Source: Actinoplanes flavus (GTDB taxonomy: Bacteria > Actinomycetota > Actinomycetes > Mycobacteriales > Micromonosporaceae). Taken from it: a stretch of DNA of 64,000 bases. The translations under genes were made by a program, and so were the position numbers. The notes under the pieces were generated by a model, which was not told the DNA's origin, searched no databases, and saw only the letters and a list, made by a program, of their open reading frames with translations. The stretch is from contig NZ_JAGFNS010000005.1 in assembly GCF_017592555.1 (NCBI RefSeq), forward strand, positions 239,241 through 303,240. The letters run 5' to 3'. Positions 44,628-53,853 of this stretch are shown here, in pieces (position 1 is the stretch's first letter; the number at the start of each line of letters is the position of its first letter).

Positions 44628-45751
44628 TCGAAACCCTCCTTCCGGTACGGGTGAGCCGGCTCCCACCGCACAGCGGCCGCCGGGTGGTCACCCGATTCCC
44701 GCCACTCGCTCGCCAGGCCGGTGAGGATCCGGGCCCGATGCCAGGACGGTGTCCCCCAGGCGAGATCCAGCACCCGCACCAGGCCCAGCCACCGCCAGAG
44801 CCCGTGCTCCCGTGTGTACCCGACCGCCCCGTGAACCTGCAGCGCCACCCGGGCGGCCCGCCGCGCGGCCTCCCCGCAGGCCACCTTCGCCGCCGACACG
44901 TCCAGCGGCTCGTCCGTCACCGGCCGGACGCACCGTCCCGCCGCCGGATCTCGCTCGGGCGGCTCTGGGGGCGGCTTGAGGGCGACCGCGGCGGCGTACA
45001 GGAGGGGTTGCGCGAATTCGATCGCCACCGCGACGTCGGCCAGTTGATGGCGCACCGCCTGGAACGAGCCGATCGGCCGGCCGAACTGCGTCCGCTGTTT
45101 CGCGTAGTCCACCGACCTCTCCAGCAGCGCCCGCGCCGCGCCGAGCAGCTGGGCCGAACAGGCCAGGACGCCCAGCTCCATGGCCAGCCCCGAGTCCTGT
45201 CCGGAAGCGATCAGCGCACCGGGTGTCACCTCGGACAGCCGCCGAGCCGGGTTCAGCGAGGGGAGCACCGATCGGGCGTGGCCCTGCCGGATCTCGTCAC
45301 CGTCGGTCACCAGGATCAGATCCGCACCGTCGCCGTCGGCCGCGAACGGCAGCCACGGCGGCGCCACCAGCGACGCCACCAGCCGGCCCCGGGCCAGCGC
45401 CGGGAGCCACTCCCGCGCGGCGTCGCGGGGCCGGTTCGGCGCGGTCGCGGCGGCGGTCAACAGGGCCGGGACGGCGGCGACCGACTCGGCGAGCGGGCCG
45501 GGAACGGCGTGGTGGCCCAGTTCCTCGCAAGCGACGATCAGATCGACGGGGCCGGCGTCGTGCCCACCCCAGCGTTCCGGTACGAGCAGCCCGGTCACCC
45601 CGGCTCCGGCCAGCGCCGACCACAGCGCCCGGCCCGCACCCGGATCGCCGTCCGCCCACGCGGCCGACACCTTCGGCAGGTCCGCCGCCGCCAGCATCGC
45701 GTGCAGGGAGTCCGCGAACGCGAGCTGTTCCTCCGACGGCGCGAGTCTCAT
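44624..45751 (-). CDS. fadE32: Acyl-CoA dehydrogenase subunit, FadE32-like
   Basis: A 375-residue acyl-CoA dehydrogenase. The N-terminus (APSEEQLAFADSLHAMLAA) and LLVPERWGGHDAGPVDLIVACEELGHH are typical of the short, catalytically dependent subunit type. KQRTQFGRPIGSFQAVRHQLADVAV is the FAD-contact helix. An insertion of about 30 residues rich in Pro and acidic residues (PPPEPPERDPAAG) follows and makes it longer than FadE32 of M. tuberculosis. Start and stop both overlap neighbouring genes by four bases. Expected to pair with the fadE33 product. Confidence 0.8.
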   Translation of the reverse strand: MRLAPSEEQLAFADSLHAMLAAADLPKVSAAWADGDPGAGRALWSALAGAGVTGLLVPERWGGHDAGPVDLIVACEELGHHAVPGPLAESVAAVPALLTAAATAPNRPRDAAREWLPALARGRLVASLVAPPWLPFAADGDGADLILVTDGDEIRQGHARSVLPSLNPARRLSEVTPGALIASGQDSGLAMELGVLACSAQLLGAARALLERSVDYAKQRTQFGRPIGSFQAVRHQLADVAVAIEFAQPLLYAAAVALKPPPEPPERDPAAGRCVRPVTDEPLDVSAAKVACGEAARRAARVALQVHGAVGYTREHGLWRWLGLVRVLDLAWGTPSWHRARILTGLASEWRESGDHPAAAVRWEPAHPYRKEGFE

Positions 45752-46899
45752 CGCGGCTCCCGGGGCAGTCCGAGCACCCGCTGGGCGAGGGTGTCCCGCT
45801 GGATCTCGTTCGTACCCGCGTAGATCGGCCCGGCCAGCGCGAACAGATAGCCCGCCGGCCACTCCGGATCCGCCTCGGCGAAGGGCCCGAGCACGTCGAG
45901 TGCCGTCTCGTGGAGGAAGACGTCCAGTTCGGACCAGAACAGCTTGGTCGCGCTGGGTGGCACCGGTCGCGCCAGCGAGGCATAGGCCGCCATCCGGTAC
46001 GCGCGTGCCCTGATCCACGCGTCCGCCACCCGCTCCCCGTGCCGGTCCCGCCCGGCCGGCTGCCAGGGCTGTTTCGGGGGGCCGGAGACGGCGCCGGCGG
46101 CCAGCCAGAGGCGGACCAGGCGGTCGGCGGCGGCGGTGAACCGGCCCGGCCCGCGCAGGGAGAGGCCACGCTCGTGGGCGGCGGTGCTCATCGCCACCCG
46201 CCAGCCGTCACCCGGTTCGCCGATCACGTCGGCGTCCGGCACGAAGACGTCGTCCAGGAAGATCTCGGCGAACCCGGCCCCGCCGTCGAGCTGCCGGATC
46301 GGCCGGACCGTCACGCCCGGCGCCCGCAGGTCGACCATCAGATAGGTCAGGCCCCGATGACGATCCGGCCCGAGCGTGGACCGGAACAGCCCGAACGCGC
46401 GGTCCGCCACCGCCGCCCGTGAGCTCCACGTCTTCTGGCCGGACAGCGACCAGCCGCCGTCGACCCGCCGGGCCCGGGAACGGAGGGATGCCAGGTCGCT
46501 GCCCGCGTCCGGTTCTGACCATGCCTGCGCCCACACCTGCTCGGCGCGGGCCATCGGCGGGAGGATCCGGGCGCACTGTTCGGCCGTGCCGTGCGCCAGC
46601 AGTGTCGGGGCCAGCAGGAACAGGCCGTTCTGCCCGATGCGGACCGGTGCCCCGGCGGCGTGGTACTCCTCGTCGAACAGCAGCGTGTGCAGGGGCGGCG
46701 CGGCCCGGCCACCGTATTCGACCGGCCATCCCACCGCCGCGAGCCCGGCCGCCGCGAGCCGCCGCTCCCAGGACCGGTGCGCGAGGTTCCCCTCGGCGGT
46801 GTCCACTCCGGGCAGCGGGCCGGCCGGCACGTTGGCCGCCAGCCAGTCCCGCACCTCGTCCCGGAAACGGACCGCCGCGCCGTCGAGATCCAGGTTCAC
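45748..46899 (-). CDS. fadE31: Acyl-CoA dehydrogenase, FadE31-like
   Basis: A 383-residue full-length acyl-CoA dehydrogenase. Conserved segments are VGWPVEYGGRAAPPLHTLLFDEEY, AWSEPDAGSDLASLRSRA, GQKTWSSRAAVADRAFGLFRS and IYAGTNEIQRDTLAQRVLGLPR. Position first among three fadE genes behind fadD3 agrees with fadE31-32-33 of mycobacteria. The GTG start at 46899 overlaps the hydratase stop. A role in C/D-ring degradation is inferred from synteny and the shared KstR2-type promoter. Confidence 0.83.
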   Translation of the reverse strand: MNLDLDGAAVRFRDEVRDWLAANVPAGPLPGVDTAEGNLAHRSWERRLAAAGLAAVGWPVEYGGRAAPPLHTLLFDEEYHAAGAPVRIGQNGLFLLAPTLLAHGTAEQCARILPPMARAEQVWAQAWSEPDAGSDLASLRSRARRVDGGWSLSGQKTWSSRAAVADRAFGLFRSTLGPDRHRGLTYLMVDLRAPGVTVRPIRQLDGGAGFAEIFLDDVFVPDADVIGEPGDGWRVAMSTAAHERGLSLRGPGRFTAAADRLVRLWLAAGAVSGPPKQPWQPAGRDRHGERVADAWIRARAYRMAAYASLARPVPPSATKLFWSELDVFLHETALDVLGPFAEADPEWPAGYLFALAGPIYAGTNEIQRDTLAQRVLGLPREPR

Positions 46900-47801
46900 T
46901 CCGCCCCCTCACGATGAAGACCCGTGTCGGCACCCGGCGAAGGGTGGTCGGGCGGCGCGAACGGGGTGGGCGAGACGGCGGCTTTCATGGTGGCCGGGGT
47001 CAGTCCGGCCAGCGGATCGGCGGTGGTCTCCGCGTTGTGGGAGTGGGCGACATGGTGCAGCCCGAAGACCGCGTCCATGCCGGAGCGCATGCCCATCTGG
47101 TCCTCGCACAGGTTGACCGCCCGCTTGGCCAGCGCCAGCCCGAACGACGGCATCACGGCGACCTTCGCAGCCAGCGCGAACGTCTCCGACTCGAGAGCGG
47201 CCCGGGGCACGACCCGGTTGACCATGCCCACCTCGTACGCCCGCTGTGCCCCGAATCGATCGCCGGTGAACAGCACCTCCCGGGCGAAGCGCGGCCCGAG
47301 CGCCCACGGGTGGGCGAAGTACTCCACGCCGGGGATGCCCATCCGCAGCACCGGGTCGGCGAAGAACGCGTCGTCGGCGGCGACGATCAGGTCGCACACC
47401 CAGGCCAGCATGAGCCCGCCGGCCACGCAGGCGCCCTGCACCATGGCGATGGCGGGTTTCGGGATCTCCCGCCACCGTCGGCACATGCCCAGGTAGACCT
47501 CCATCTCGCGGGCGTACCTGCGGTCGGCGCCGTCGCGTCCGGTGTGGTCCCACCAGGTCACCGCCCGGCGCGGGAAGGGCGTGTCAGCGTCCCGTTCGGG
47601 GGTGCCGATGTCGTGGCCGGCCGAGAAGTGGTCGCCGGCCCCGGCCAGCACGACGACGGCCACCTCGGGGTCGTCGACGGCCCGGGTGAACGCGTCGTCG
47701 AGGGCGTACGTCATCGCCGAGTTCTGCGCGTTGCGGTAGCGGGGCCGGTTCATCGTGACCAGGCCGACCGGGCCACGCCGCTGGTAGAGCACGACGCTCA
47801 T
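46896..47801 (-). CDS. Enoyl-CoA hydratase/isomerase
   Basis: A 301-residue crotonase-family enzyme. AGAGDHFSAGHDIG forms one half of the oxyanion hole and GACVAGGLMLAWVCDLIVA the other. PVLRMGIPGVEYFAHPWALG and GLHHVAHSHNAET are distinctive and do not match EchA20 or EchA19 of M. tuberculosis, so I give no symbol. The C-terminal 30 residues are Pro-rich. It is translationally coupled to fadD3 upstream and fadE31 downstream, so it should hydrate an unsaturated CoA ester in C/D-ring breakdown. The ATG at 47801 is well placed. Confidence 0.85.
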   Translation of the reverse strand: MSVVLYQRRGPVGLVTMNRPRYRNAQNSAMTYALDDAFTRAVDDPEVAVVVLAGAGDHFSAGHDIGTPERDADTPFPRRAVTWWDHTGRDGADRRYAREMEVYLGMCRRWREIPKPAIAMVQGACVAGGLMLAWVCDLIVAADDAFFADPVLRMGIPGVEYFAHPWALGPRFAREVLFTGDRFGAQRAYEVGMVNRVVPRAALESETFALAAKVAVMPSFGLALAKRAVNLCEDQMGMRSGMDAVFGLHHVAHSHNAETTADPLAGLTPATMKAAVSPTPFAPPDHPSPGADTGLHREGAE

Positions 47802-49297
47802 GCGAACTCCCGCAGCCGGTACTTGAGCACCTTGCCGCTCGCGTTGTGCGGCAACCCGGACGGGAAGACGACCGACCGTGGCACCTTGTAGCCGGCCAGC
47901 CGCTCCCGGCAGAAGCCGATCACCTGCTCGGCGGTCAGCTCGTGCCCGGGACGGGCCACCACGAACGCGCGCCCGACCTCGCCGAGCCGTGGGTCCGGCA
48001 CACCGACGACGGCGGCCTCGGACACTCCGGGCAGGGCGGCCAGAGCCCGTTCCACCTCGGCCGGGTAGACGTTGAAGCCGCCGCACACGTACATGTCCTT
48101 GAGCCGGTCGGTGATGGTCAGGTTGCCGGCGGCGTCCAGCGTCCCCACGTCGCCGGTGTGCAGCCAGCCGTCCGGGTCGACGGCCTCGGCGGTGGCGGCC
48201 GGGTCGTCGAGGTAGCCGAGCATCACGTTGGGCCCGCGCAGGAGCACCTCGCCGTCCGTCCCGGCGATCCGCACCTCGCATCCGGCGGCGGCCCGGCCGC
48301 TGGTGAAAGCCACGGTCCGGATGTCGTCGCCGGGCCGGCACATGGTCGCCACCACCGCCTCGGTCAGCCCGTACGCCGTGAGCACCGTGGCGAACCCCAG
48401 CTCGTCGCGGATCCGTTCGACCAGCACCGGTGGGACGGTGGCCGCCCCGGTCACGGCCAGCCGCAGGGACCGCAGGTCACGCCCACCCCGGACCGGGTGG
48501 TCGAGCAGCCCGATGTAGAGCGTCGGCGGCCCGGGCAGCACGCTGATCCGCTCGGTCTCGATCAGGTCGAGGGTCCGCGGCACGTCGAACACCGCCTGCG
48601 GCACCACGGTGGCCCCGCTGACCAGGCAGGCCAGGATGCCGGCTTTGAGCCCGAAGCTGTGGAAGAACGGGTTGACCACCAGGTACCGGTCGCGGACGTC
48701 GAGCCCGCCGATCTCCGCCCACGCCCGGGCCACGCCGAGCGACTGCCGGTGCGCGCTCATCGCCCCCTTGCTGCGGCCGGTCGTCCCGGAGGTGTAGAGG
48801 ATGTCGCTGACGTCGTCCGGCCGTACCGCTGAGGCGCGCTCCTCGGCCGCGTCGCGCGGCACCTCGCCGGACCGCTCCCGGAAGGCGTCCCACTCGGGCA
48901 GCGCGAGCACGAAGGGGGGCAGCGCGGCGCCGCTCTCGCGCAGCGAGGCGAGCCGGTCGGTGCCGAGGAACGGCCCGGTGACGATGAGGCCGCGCGCCCC
49001 GCTGCGGCCGATCACGTCGGCCGCCTCGACCGCGGTGTAGCGGGTGTTGACCGGCACGAGCGTGCCGCCCGCGTAGAGGACGCCGAGCGCGGACAGCATC
49101 CACCGGGCGCTGTTGGGCGCCCAGATCGCCACCCGGTCGCCCGGCTCGATCCCGGAGGCGATCAGCGCACGCGCCACCGTGACGACCTCGTCGTGCAGCC
49201 CGGCGAAATCCCATCGGCGCACATGCGGATCGACGAGGGCCGGATGCCTGCCGAATGCGAGCGCCGCCCGTGCCAGCGCCGCCGGGACGGTCTCCAT
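47798..49297 (-). CDS. fadD3: Acyl-CoA synthetase FadD3 (HIP-CoA ligase)
   Basis: A 499-residue ANL-family ligase. The AMP loop is ILYTSGTTGRSKGA, followed by YGLTEAVVAT, GWLHTGDVG, ITDRLKDMYVCGGFNVYPAEVERAL and the catalytic Lys in NASGKVLKYRL. The C-terminal region closely follows mycobacterial FadD3, which activates HIP, the C/D-ring acid left after HsaD. The ATG at 49297 is 21 bp from the KstR2-type operator at 49318. It heads the operon fadD3-ech-fadE31-fadE32-fadE33. Confidence 0.92.
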   Translation of the reverse strand: METVPAALARAALAFGRHPALVDPHVRRWDFAGLHDEVVTVARALIASGIEPGDRVAIWAPNSARWMLSALGVLYAGGTLVPVNTRYTAVEAADVIGRSGARGLIVTGPFLGTDRLASLRESGAALPPFVLALPEWDAFRERSGEVPRDAAEERASAVRPDDVSDILYTSGTTGRSKGAMSAHRQSLGVARAWAEIGGLDVRDRYLVVNPFFHSFGLKAGILACLVSGATVVPQAVFDVPRTLDLIETERISVLPGPPTLYIGLLDHPVRGGRDLRSLRLAVTGAATVPPVLVERIRDELGFATVLTAYGLTEAVVATMCRPGDDIRTVAFTSGRAAAGCEVRIAGTDGEVLLRGPNVMLGYLDDPAATAEAVDPDGWLHTGDVGTLDAAGNLTITDRLKDMYVCGGFNVYPAEVERALAALPGVSEAAVVGVPDPRLGEVGRAFVVARPGHELTAEQVIGFCRERLAGYKVPRSVVFPSGLPHNASGKVLKYRLREFA

Positions 49298-49317
49298 GGC
49301 ATCCCCCCAGAGGCTTT

Positions 49318-49335
49318 ACCAAGCAAGTGCTTGGT
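49318..49335. promoter_or_regulatory. KstR2-type operator (fadD3/fadE30)
   Basis: ACCAAGCAAGTGCTTGGT is an 18-bp near-perfect palindrome. Its core (49322-49335) matches the published KstR2 consensus A-n-CAAG-n2-CTTG-n-T exactly. It lies between fadD3 and fadE30, the same divergent genes controlled by KstR2 in mycobacteria. The kstR2 gene itself is not in the window. Confidence 0.92.
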
Positions 49336-49375
49336 CGGTAGCGTGAGCCTACGCGTGATCCCGGAGGTGGCGCCA

Positions 49376-50518
49376 GTGACCGACGACGATGCGTTCCGGC
49401 ACGAGATCCGGGACTGGCTGGCCACGAATCTGACCGATGAGCTGCGTGGCGCCGGCGGCCCGGGCCGGGAGAACGAGGCCTTCCCGCAGCGCCTGGCCTT
49501 CGCCCGGCGGCTCGCCGGGGCCGGATGGACCACGCTGGCCTGGCCGGTGGCGCACGGCGGGCGCGGCGCGTCGCTCCAGCGGCAGGTGATCTTCCATGAG
49601 GAGTACGCGAGAGCCGGCGCCCCCAGCCGCGTCGACCACATCGGCACCACCATGGTCGGCCCGACCCTGATCGCCCTCGGCACGCGTGCCCAGCGCGACC
49701 GGTTCCTGCCCGCGATCGCCGCCGTCGGGCAACTGTGGTGCCAGGGCTATTCCGAGCCGGGCGCCGGTTCCGACCTGGCCGGCGTCATCACCCGGGCCCG
49801 GCTCGACGGCGACCGCTGGGTGCTGACCGGCCAGAAGGTGTGGACCTCGCTGGCGCACGTGGCCGACTGGTGTTTCGTGCTGGCCCGCACCGAGCCGGTG
49901 CCGCCCGGCGGCCCGCGTCACGCCGGTCTGTCCTACCTGCTCGTGCCGATGCGGCAGCCGGGCGTCACGGTCCGGCCGATCCGGCAGCTCACCGGGGACA
50001 GCGAGTTCAACGAGGTGTTCTTCGACGACGCCACCACCGAGGCGGGCCTGGTCGTCGGCGAGCCCGGTCAGGGCTGGCGGGTCGCGATGGCCACCCTCGC
50101 CTTCGAACGCGGCGCGGCCACCGTCGGCCAGCAGGTCGGCTTCCAGCGGGATCTGGACGACCTGGTCGCGGTGGCCCGCCGGACCGGCGCGGCCACCGAC
50201 CCGGCCCTGCGTGACCGGCTCACCCGGGCCTGGATCGACCTGTCGGTGCTGCGCGCGCACACGCTGCGCAGCCTCACCGAGGACCTGCCGGCCGGCTCCT
50301 CGGTGATCAAGCTGCTCTGGACCCGCTGGCGGCAGGGCCTCGGTGACCTGGCCATGGACGTGCTGTCCGCCGGTGACGCCGGGCCCGAGGCGACCGAGCG
50401 CTGGCAGCGGTACTTCCTGTTCAGCCGGGCCGACACCATCTACGGCGGGTCGAACGAGATCCAGCGCGGCATCGTCGCCGAGCGGGTGCTCGGGCTGCCC
50501 CGTCAGGCCCGGGGATGA
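49376..50518 (+). CDS. fadE30: Acyl-CoA dehydrogenase FadE30
   Basis: A 380-residue acyl-CoA dehydrogenase. Segments include LAWPVAHGGRGASLQRQVIFHEEYARAG, GYSEPGAGSDLAGVITRA, GQKVWTSLAHVADWCFVLART and TIYGGSNEIQRGIVAERVLGLPR. It should dehydrogenate a HIP-derived CoA ester. GTG 49376 has GGAGGTGG upstream; the longer in-frame extension would overlap the KstR2-type operator and fadD3 and is rejected. The stop overlaps the ipdF start (ATGA). In M. tuberculosis fadE30 is likewise next to fadD3 and the ipdF homologue Rv3559c. Confidence 0.92.
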   Translation: MTDDDAFRHEIRDWLATNLTDELRGAGGPGRENEAFPQRLAFARRLAGAGWTTLAWPVAHGGRGASLQRQVIFHEEYARAGAPSRVDHIGTTMVGPTLIALGTRAQRDRFLPAIAAVGQLWCQGYSEPGAGSDLAGVITRARLDGDRWVLTGQKVWTSLAHVADWCFVLARTEPVPPGGPRHAGLSYLLVPMRQPGVTVRPIRQLTGDSEFNEVFFDDATTEAGLVVGEPGQGWRVAMATLAFERGAATVGQQVGFQRDLDDLVAVARRTGAATDPALRDRLTRAWIDLSVLRAHTLRSLTEDLPAGSSVIKLLWTRWRQGLGDLAMDVLSAGDAGPEATERWQRYFLFSRADTIYGGSNEIQRGIVAERVLGLPRQARG

Positions 50519-51312
50519 CCGGCCCGGCCGGGCACGGACTGCTGGCCGGCCCCGCCGGACACGGCCTGCTGGCCGGCAAGGTCGTGGTGGTGACCGCGGC
50601 GGCCGGAGCCGGCATCGGCTCGGCGGTGGCCCGGCGCTGCCTGGACGAGGGTGCCCGGGTGGTGGTCGGCGACAGTCACGAGCGCCGCCTCGGCGAGACC
50701 CGCGACCGGCTCTCCGACCTGCATCCCGGCCGGGTCTGGGCGATCCCCTGCGACGTCACCGACGAGGCCGGGGTGGGCCGGCTGATCGGTGGCGCGGTGT
50801 CCCGGTACGGCCGGATCGACGTGCTGGTCAACAACGCCGGGCTGGGCGGGAACCGGCCGGTTCCCCAGATGTCCGACGAGGAGTGGCAGCGGGTCCTGGA
50901 CGTCACCCTGACCGGCACGTTCCGCTGCACCCGGGCGGCCCTGCGCCAGATGATCGCGCAGGGCGGCGGCGGCGCGGTGGTCAACAACGCCTCGGTGCTC
51001 GGCTGGCGGGCCCAGGCGGGGCAGGCGCACTACGCCGCCGCGAAGGCCGGGGTGATGGCGTTCACCCGGTGCACCGCCCTGGACGTGGCCGGGCACGGCA
51101 TCCGGGTCAACGCGGTCGCGCCGAGCCTGGCCGCCCACCCGTACCTGAGCCGGGTGATCAGCGAGACCGAGCTGGCCGAGCTGGCCGGGCGGGAGGCCTT
51201 CGGCCGGGCCGCGCAGCCGTGGGAGGTGGCCACCGTGATCGCCTTCCTCGCCAGCGACTACGCCTCCTATCTGACCGGCGAGGTCATCTCGGTGAGCAGC
51301 CAGCACGCGTGA
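50515..51312 (+). CDS. ipdF: Short-chain dehydrogenase IpdF
   Basis: A 265-residue SDR that matches Rv3559c/IpdF closely. IpdF oxidises the hydroxyl on the C/D-ring intermediate during HIP degradation. VVVVTAAAGAGIGSAVARRCLDEG binds NAD, NNAGLGGNRPVPQM follows, the catalytic Ser is in NNASVLGWRAQ and the Tyr and Lys in HYAAAKAGVMAFTR. EAFGRAAQPWEVATVIAFLASDYASYLTGEVISVSSQH is nearly family-invariant. The N-terminus carries a duplicated GPAGHGLLAG segment (residues 3-21). The duplication is a short in-frame repeat. Confidence 0.94.
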   Translation: MTGPAGHGLLAGPAGHGLLAGKVVVVTAAAGAGIGSAVARRCLDEGARVVVGDSHERRLGETRDRLSDLHPGRVWAIPCDVTDEAGVGRLIGGAVSRYGRIDVLVNNAGLGGNRPVPQMSDEEWQRVLDVTLTGTFRCTRAALRQMIAQGGGGAVVNNASVLGWRAQAGQAHYAAAKAGVMAFTRCTALDVAGHGIRVNAVAPSLAAHPYLSRVISETELAELAGREAFGRAAQPWEVATVIAFLASDYASYLTGEVISVSSQHA

Positions 51313-51351
51313 GACACCGGGGGTTTCCATCGATGTTACGGAGCAGTAGAT

Positions 51352-51365
51352 TGTAACGCGTTCTA
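51352..51365. promoter_or_regulatory. KstR operator 5 (PorA-family gene)
   Basis: TGTAACGCGTTCTA matches the KstR consensus exactly and lies 22 bp before the ATG at 51388. No divergent gene shares it, so it marks the PorA-family gene as a KstR target. Confidence 0.9.
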
Positions 51366-51387
51366 ATTTCTGCGAAGGGAGACCGCG

Positions 51388-52440
51388 ATGCGGCGGATCA
51401 CCGGCGCGGCCCTGTTCGGACTCGGCATCCTCAGTCTCCTGCTCGCGATGGCCCTGGTCTGGATCATCGTGCCCTCGCAGGAGAAGGTGCCGCTCGACCT
51501 GGAGCCGCCGGACGTGGTGGTGGAGGCGGCCAGCGCGTCGTTCGTGCAGGTGCAGACGTTGCCGGACGGCACGCCGCGGGTCGCCGTGGAGAACGCCGGG
51601 CTGCGGTCCACCACCGGCATCAAACCCGACTTCGAGGCGGCCGCCGAGATCCCCGGCGAGCGGGCCGGCGAGACCCTGGTCTGGAACGTGTATCACTCCA
51701 CTAGGCGGGCCGACACCGACGATATGATCAACAGTTCGGAGAGCCGGGTCGCGCTCGACCGCACCACCGGTGAGGCGGTGCCGTGGGCCGGGCAGTGTCA
51801 CCTCGAGGAGAAGGCCGATCCGGCCACCGGCGTCGGCTGCATCCCCGGCAACGTGCGGTTCGAGGGCCAGCTCTACCTCTTCCCGTTCGGCACCGAGAAG
51901 CGCACCTACCAGTACTGGGACTCCACCCTGGGTGAGGCGCTGCCGATCGGCTACCAGGCCGAGGAGGAGTTCAACGGGCTGCCCACCTACCGCTTCCAGC
52001 AGCAGGTGCCCGAGCAGGAGGCGGAGATGGACCCGCAGACCCTGGCCGGGCTGCTCGGGTTCCTGGCGCCCGGCGCCACCAGCGGCACCATCTCGTACCG
52101 GGCCACCCGCACCCTCTGGGTCGAGCCGATGACCGGCGCCATCGTCGGGTACCGCGAACAGCAACACCGGGAGCTCGTGCCGAACATCGGCGCCCCGGTC
52201 GTCATCTTCGACGCCGACCTGCAATACGACCAGGCCACCCTGGCCGCCGTCGGGGCCGAGGCCGAACGCGGGCGCGACCTGCTGCTCCTGCTCGGCCGGT
52301 ACGTCCCGATCGGGCTCGCCGTCCTCGGCCTGCTGCTGATCGTCGCCGGGGTGCTGCTGTCCCGGGGCGCCGGACCGCGCGGCGGGCACCGGGCGCGGGA
52401 CGCCACCCGGCCGCTGCCGACGCCGGTTCCGCAGGGCTGA
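51388..52440 (+). CDS. DUF3068/PorA-family membrane-anchored protein, predicted KstR target
   Basis: A 350-residue protein with an N-terminal transmembrane segment (about 6-28, AALFGLGILSLLLAMALVWII), a large extracytoplasmic domain (30-305) and a C-terminal transmembrane helix (about 308-330, VPIGLAVLGLLLIVAGVLL). This topology and the sequence FEGQLYLFPFGTEKRTYQYWD are typical of actinobacterial DUF3068 (PF11271) proteins. Two cysteines (GQCHLEE, VGCIPGN) could form a disulphide. Function is unknown; the KstR operator suggests a role in steroid uptake, sensing or envelope adaptation. RBS GAAGGGAGA precedes the ATG. Confidence 0.85.
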   Translation: MRRITGAALFGLGILSLLLAMALVWIIVPSQEKVPLDLEPPDVVVEAASASFVQVQTLPDGTPRVAVENAGLRSTTGIKPDFEAAAEIPGERAGETLVWNVYHSTRRADTDDMINSSESRVALDRTTGEAVPWAGQCHLEEKADPATGVGCIPGNVRFEGQLYLFPFGTEKRTYQYWDSTLGEALPIGYQAEEEFNGLPTYRFQQQVPEQEAEMDPQTLAGLLGFLAPGATSGTISYRATRTLWVEPMTGAIVGYREQQHRELVPNIGAPVVIFDADLQYDQATLAAVGAEAERGRDLLLLLGRYVPIGLAVLGLLLIVAGVLLSRGAGPRGGHRARDATRPLPTPVPQG

Positions 52441-52467
52441 GCGCTCCGCGTACCCCCGCTCGGTTTC

Positions 52468-52482
52468 GATCTTTGAAAGATC
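52468..52482. terminator. Small hairpin after the fadA5 operon
   Basis: GATCTTT and AAAGATC form a 7-bp stem around one base. The hairpin overlaps the stop of the 55-residue gene and lies between it and the convergent PorA-family gene. The stem is short and AT-rich, so termination is only suggested. Confidence 0.45.
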
Positions 52483-52648
52483 AGCGCGTGCCGTAGAAAT
52501 CGGGCGGGGTGGCCGGGTCGTTGTCCGAGACGTTCGAGGCCACCTCGGTGGCGCTCGGGTTGATGGCGGCCATCACCAGCGTGACGCCGATCGCGGCGAG
52601 CACCGCCGCGACCACCGCGCTCAGCAGCATGTACCGGAACGCAACCAT
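52481..52648 (-). CDS. 55-residue membrane protein downstream of fadA5
   Basis: A small protein beginning MVAFRYMLLSAVVAAVLAAI, with one transmembrane helix (about 8-27) and a polar, Asn/Asp/Pro-rich tail (NVSDNDPATPPDFYGTR). The ATG at 52648 is 12 bp after the fadA5 stop on the same strand, so it is probably co-transcribed in the KstR regulon. It resembles other small actinobacterial single-helix proteins (DUF2613-like), but I cannot fix the family. A hairpin overlaps its stop codon. It is too short for most automatic callers. Confidence 0.7.
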   Translation of the reverse strand: MVAFRYMLLSAVVAAVLAAIGVTLVMAAINPSATEVASNVSDNDPATPPDFYGTR

Positions 52649-52660
52649 GACAGTGCTCCT

Positions 52661-53770
<1,110 letters not shown>

Positions 53771-53771
53771 C

Positions 53772-53785
53772 TAGAACCTGTTCTC
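53772..53785. promoter_or_regulatory. KstR-like site 6a (fadA5/cyp125)
   Basis: TAGAACCTGTTCTC matches the KstR consensus except for the last base (C instead of A). It lies 14 bp from the fadA5 start. Context supports it as a functional or weakened operator. Confidence 0.7.
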
Positions 53786-53827
53786 GATTGAACCTACCAA
53801 ATCTCTCTGATGCCATGTTTGAATCGG

Positions 53828-53841
53828 TAGAACTTGTTGCT
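53828..53841. promoter_or_regulatory. KstR-like site 6b (cyp125)
   Basis: TAGAACTTGTTGCT keeps the AAC-n2-GTT core but has T for the final A. It lies 13 bp before the GTG at 53854 and 56 bp from site 6a. Its position supports the later cyp125 start codon. Confidence 0.5.
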
Positions 53842-53853
53842 GTAGGAGGAGCC

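Noticed and set aside
46896..48341. 481-codon form of the enoyl-CoA hydratase
   Set aside because: The extra N-terminal part is antisense-quality Arg/Gly-rich sequence overlapping fadD3; the ATG at 47801 overlaps the fadD3 stop as ATGA.
49193..49375. N-terminal extension of FadE30
   Set aside because: The extension would overlap fadD3 and the KstR2-type operator; GTG 49376 has a strong ribosome-binding site and gives the usual length.
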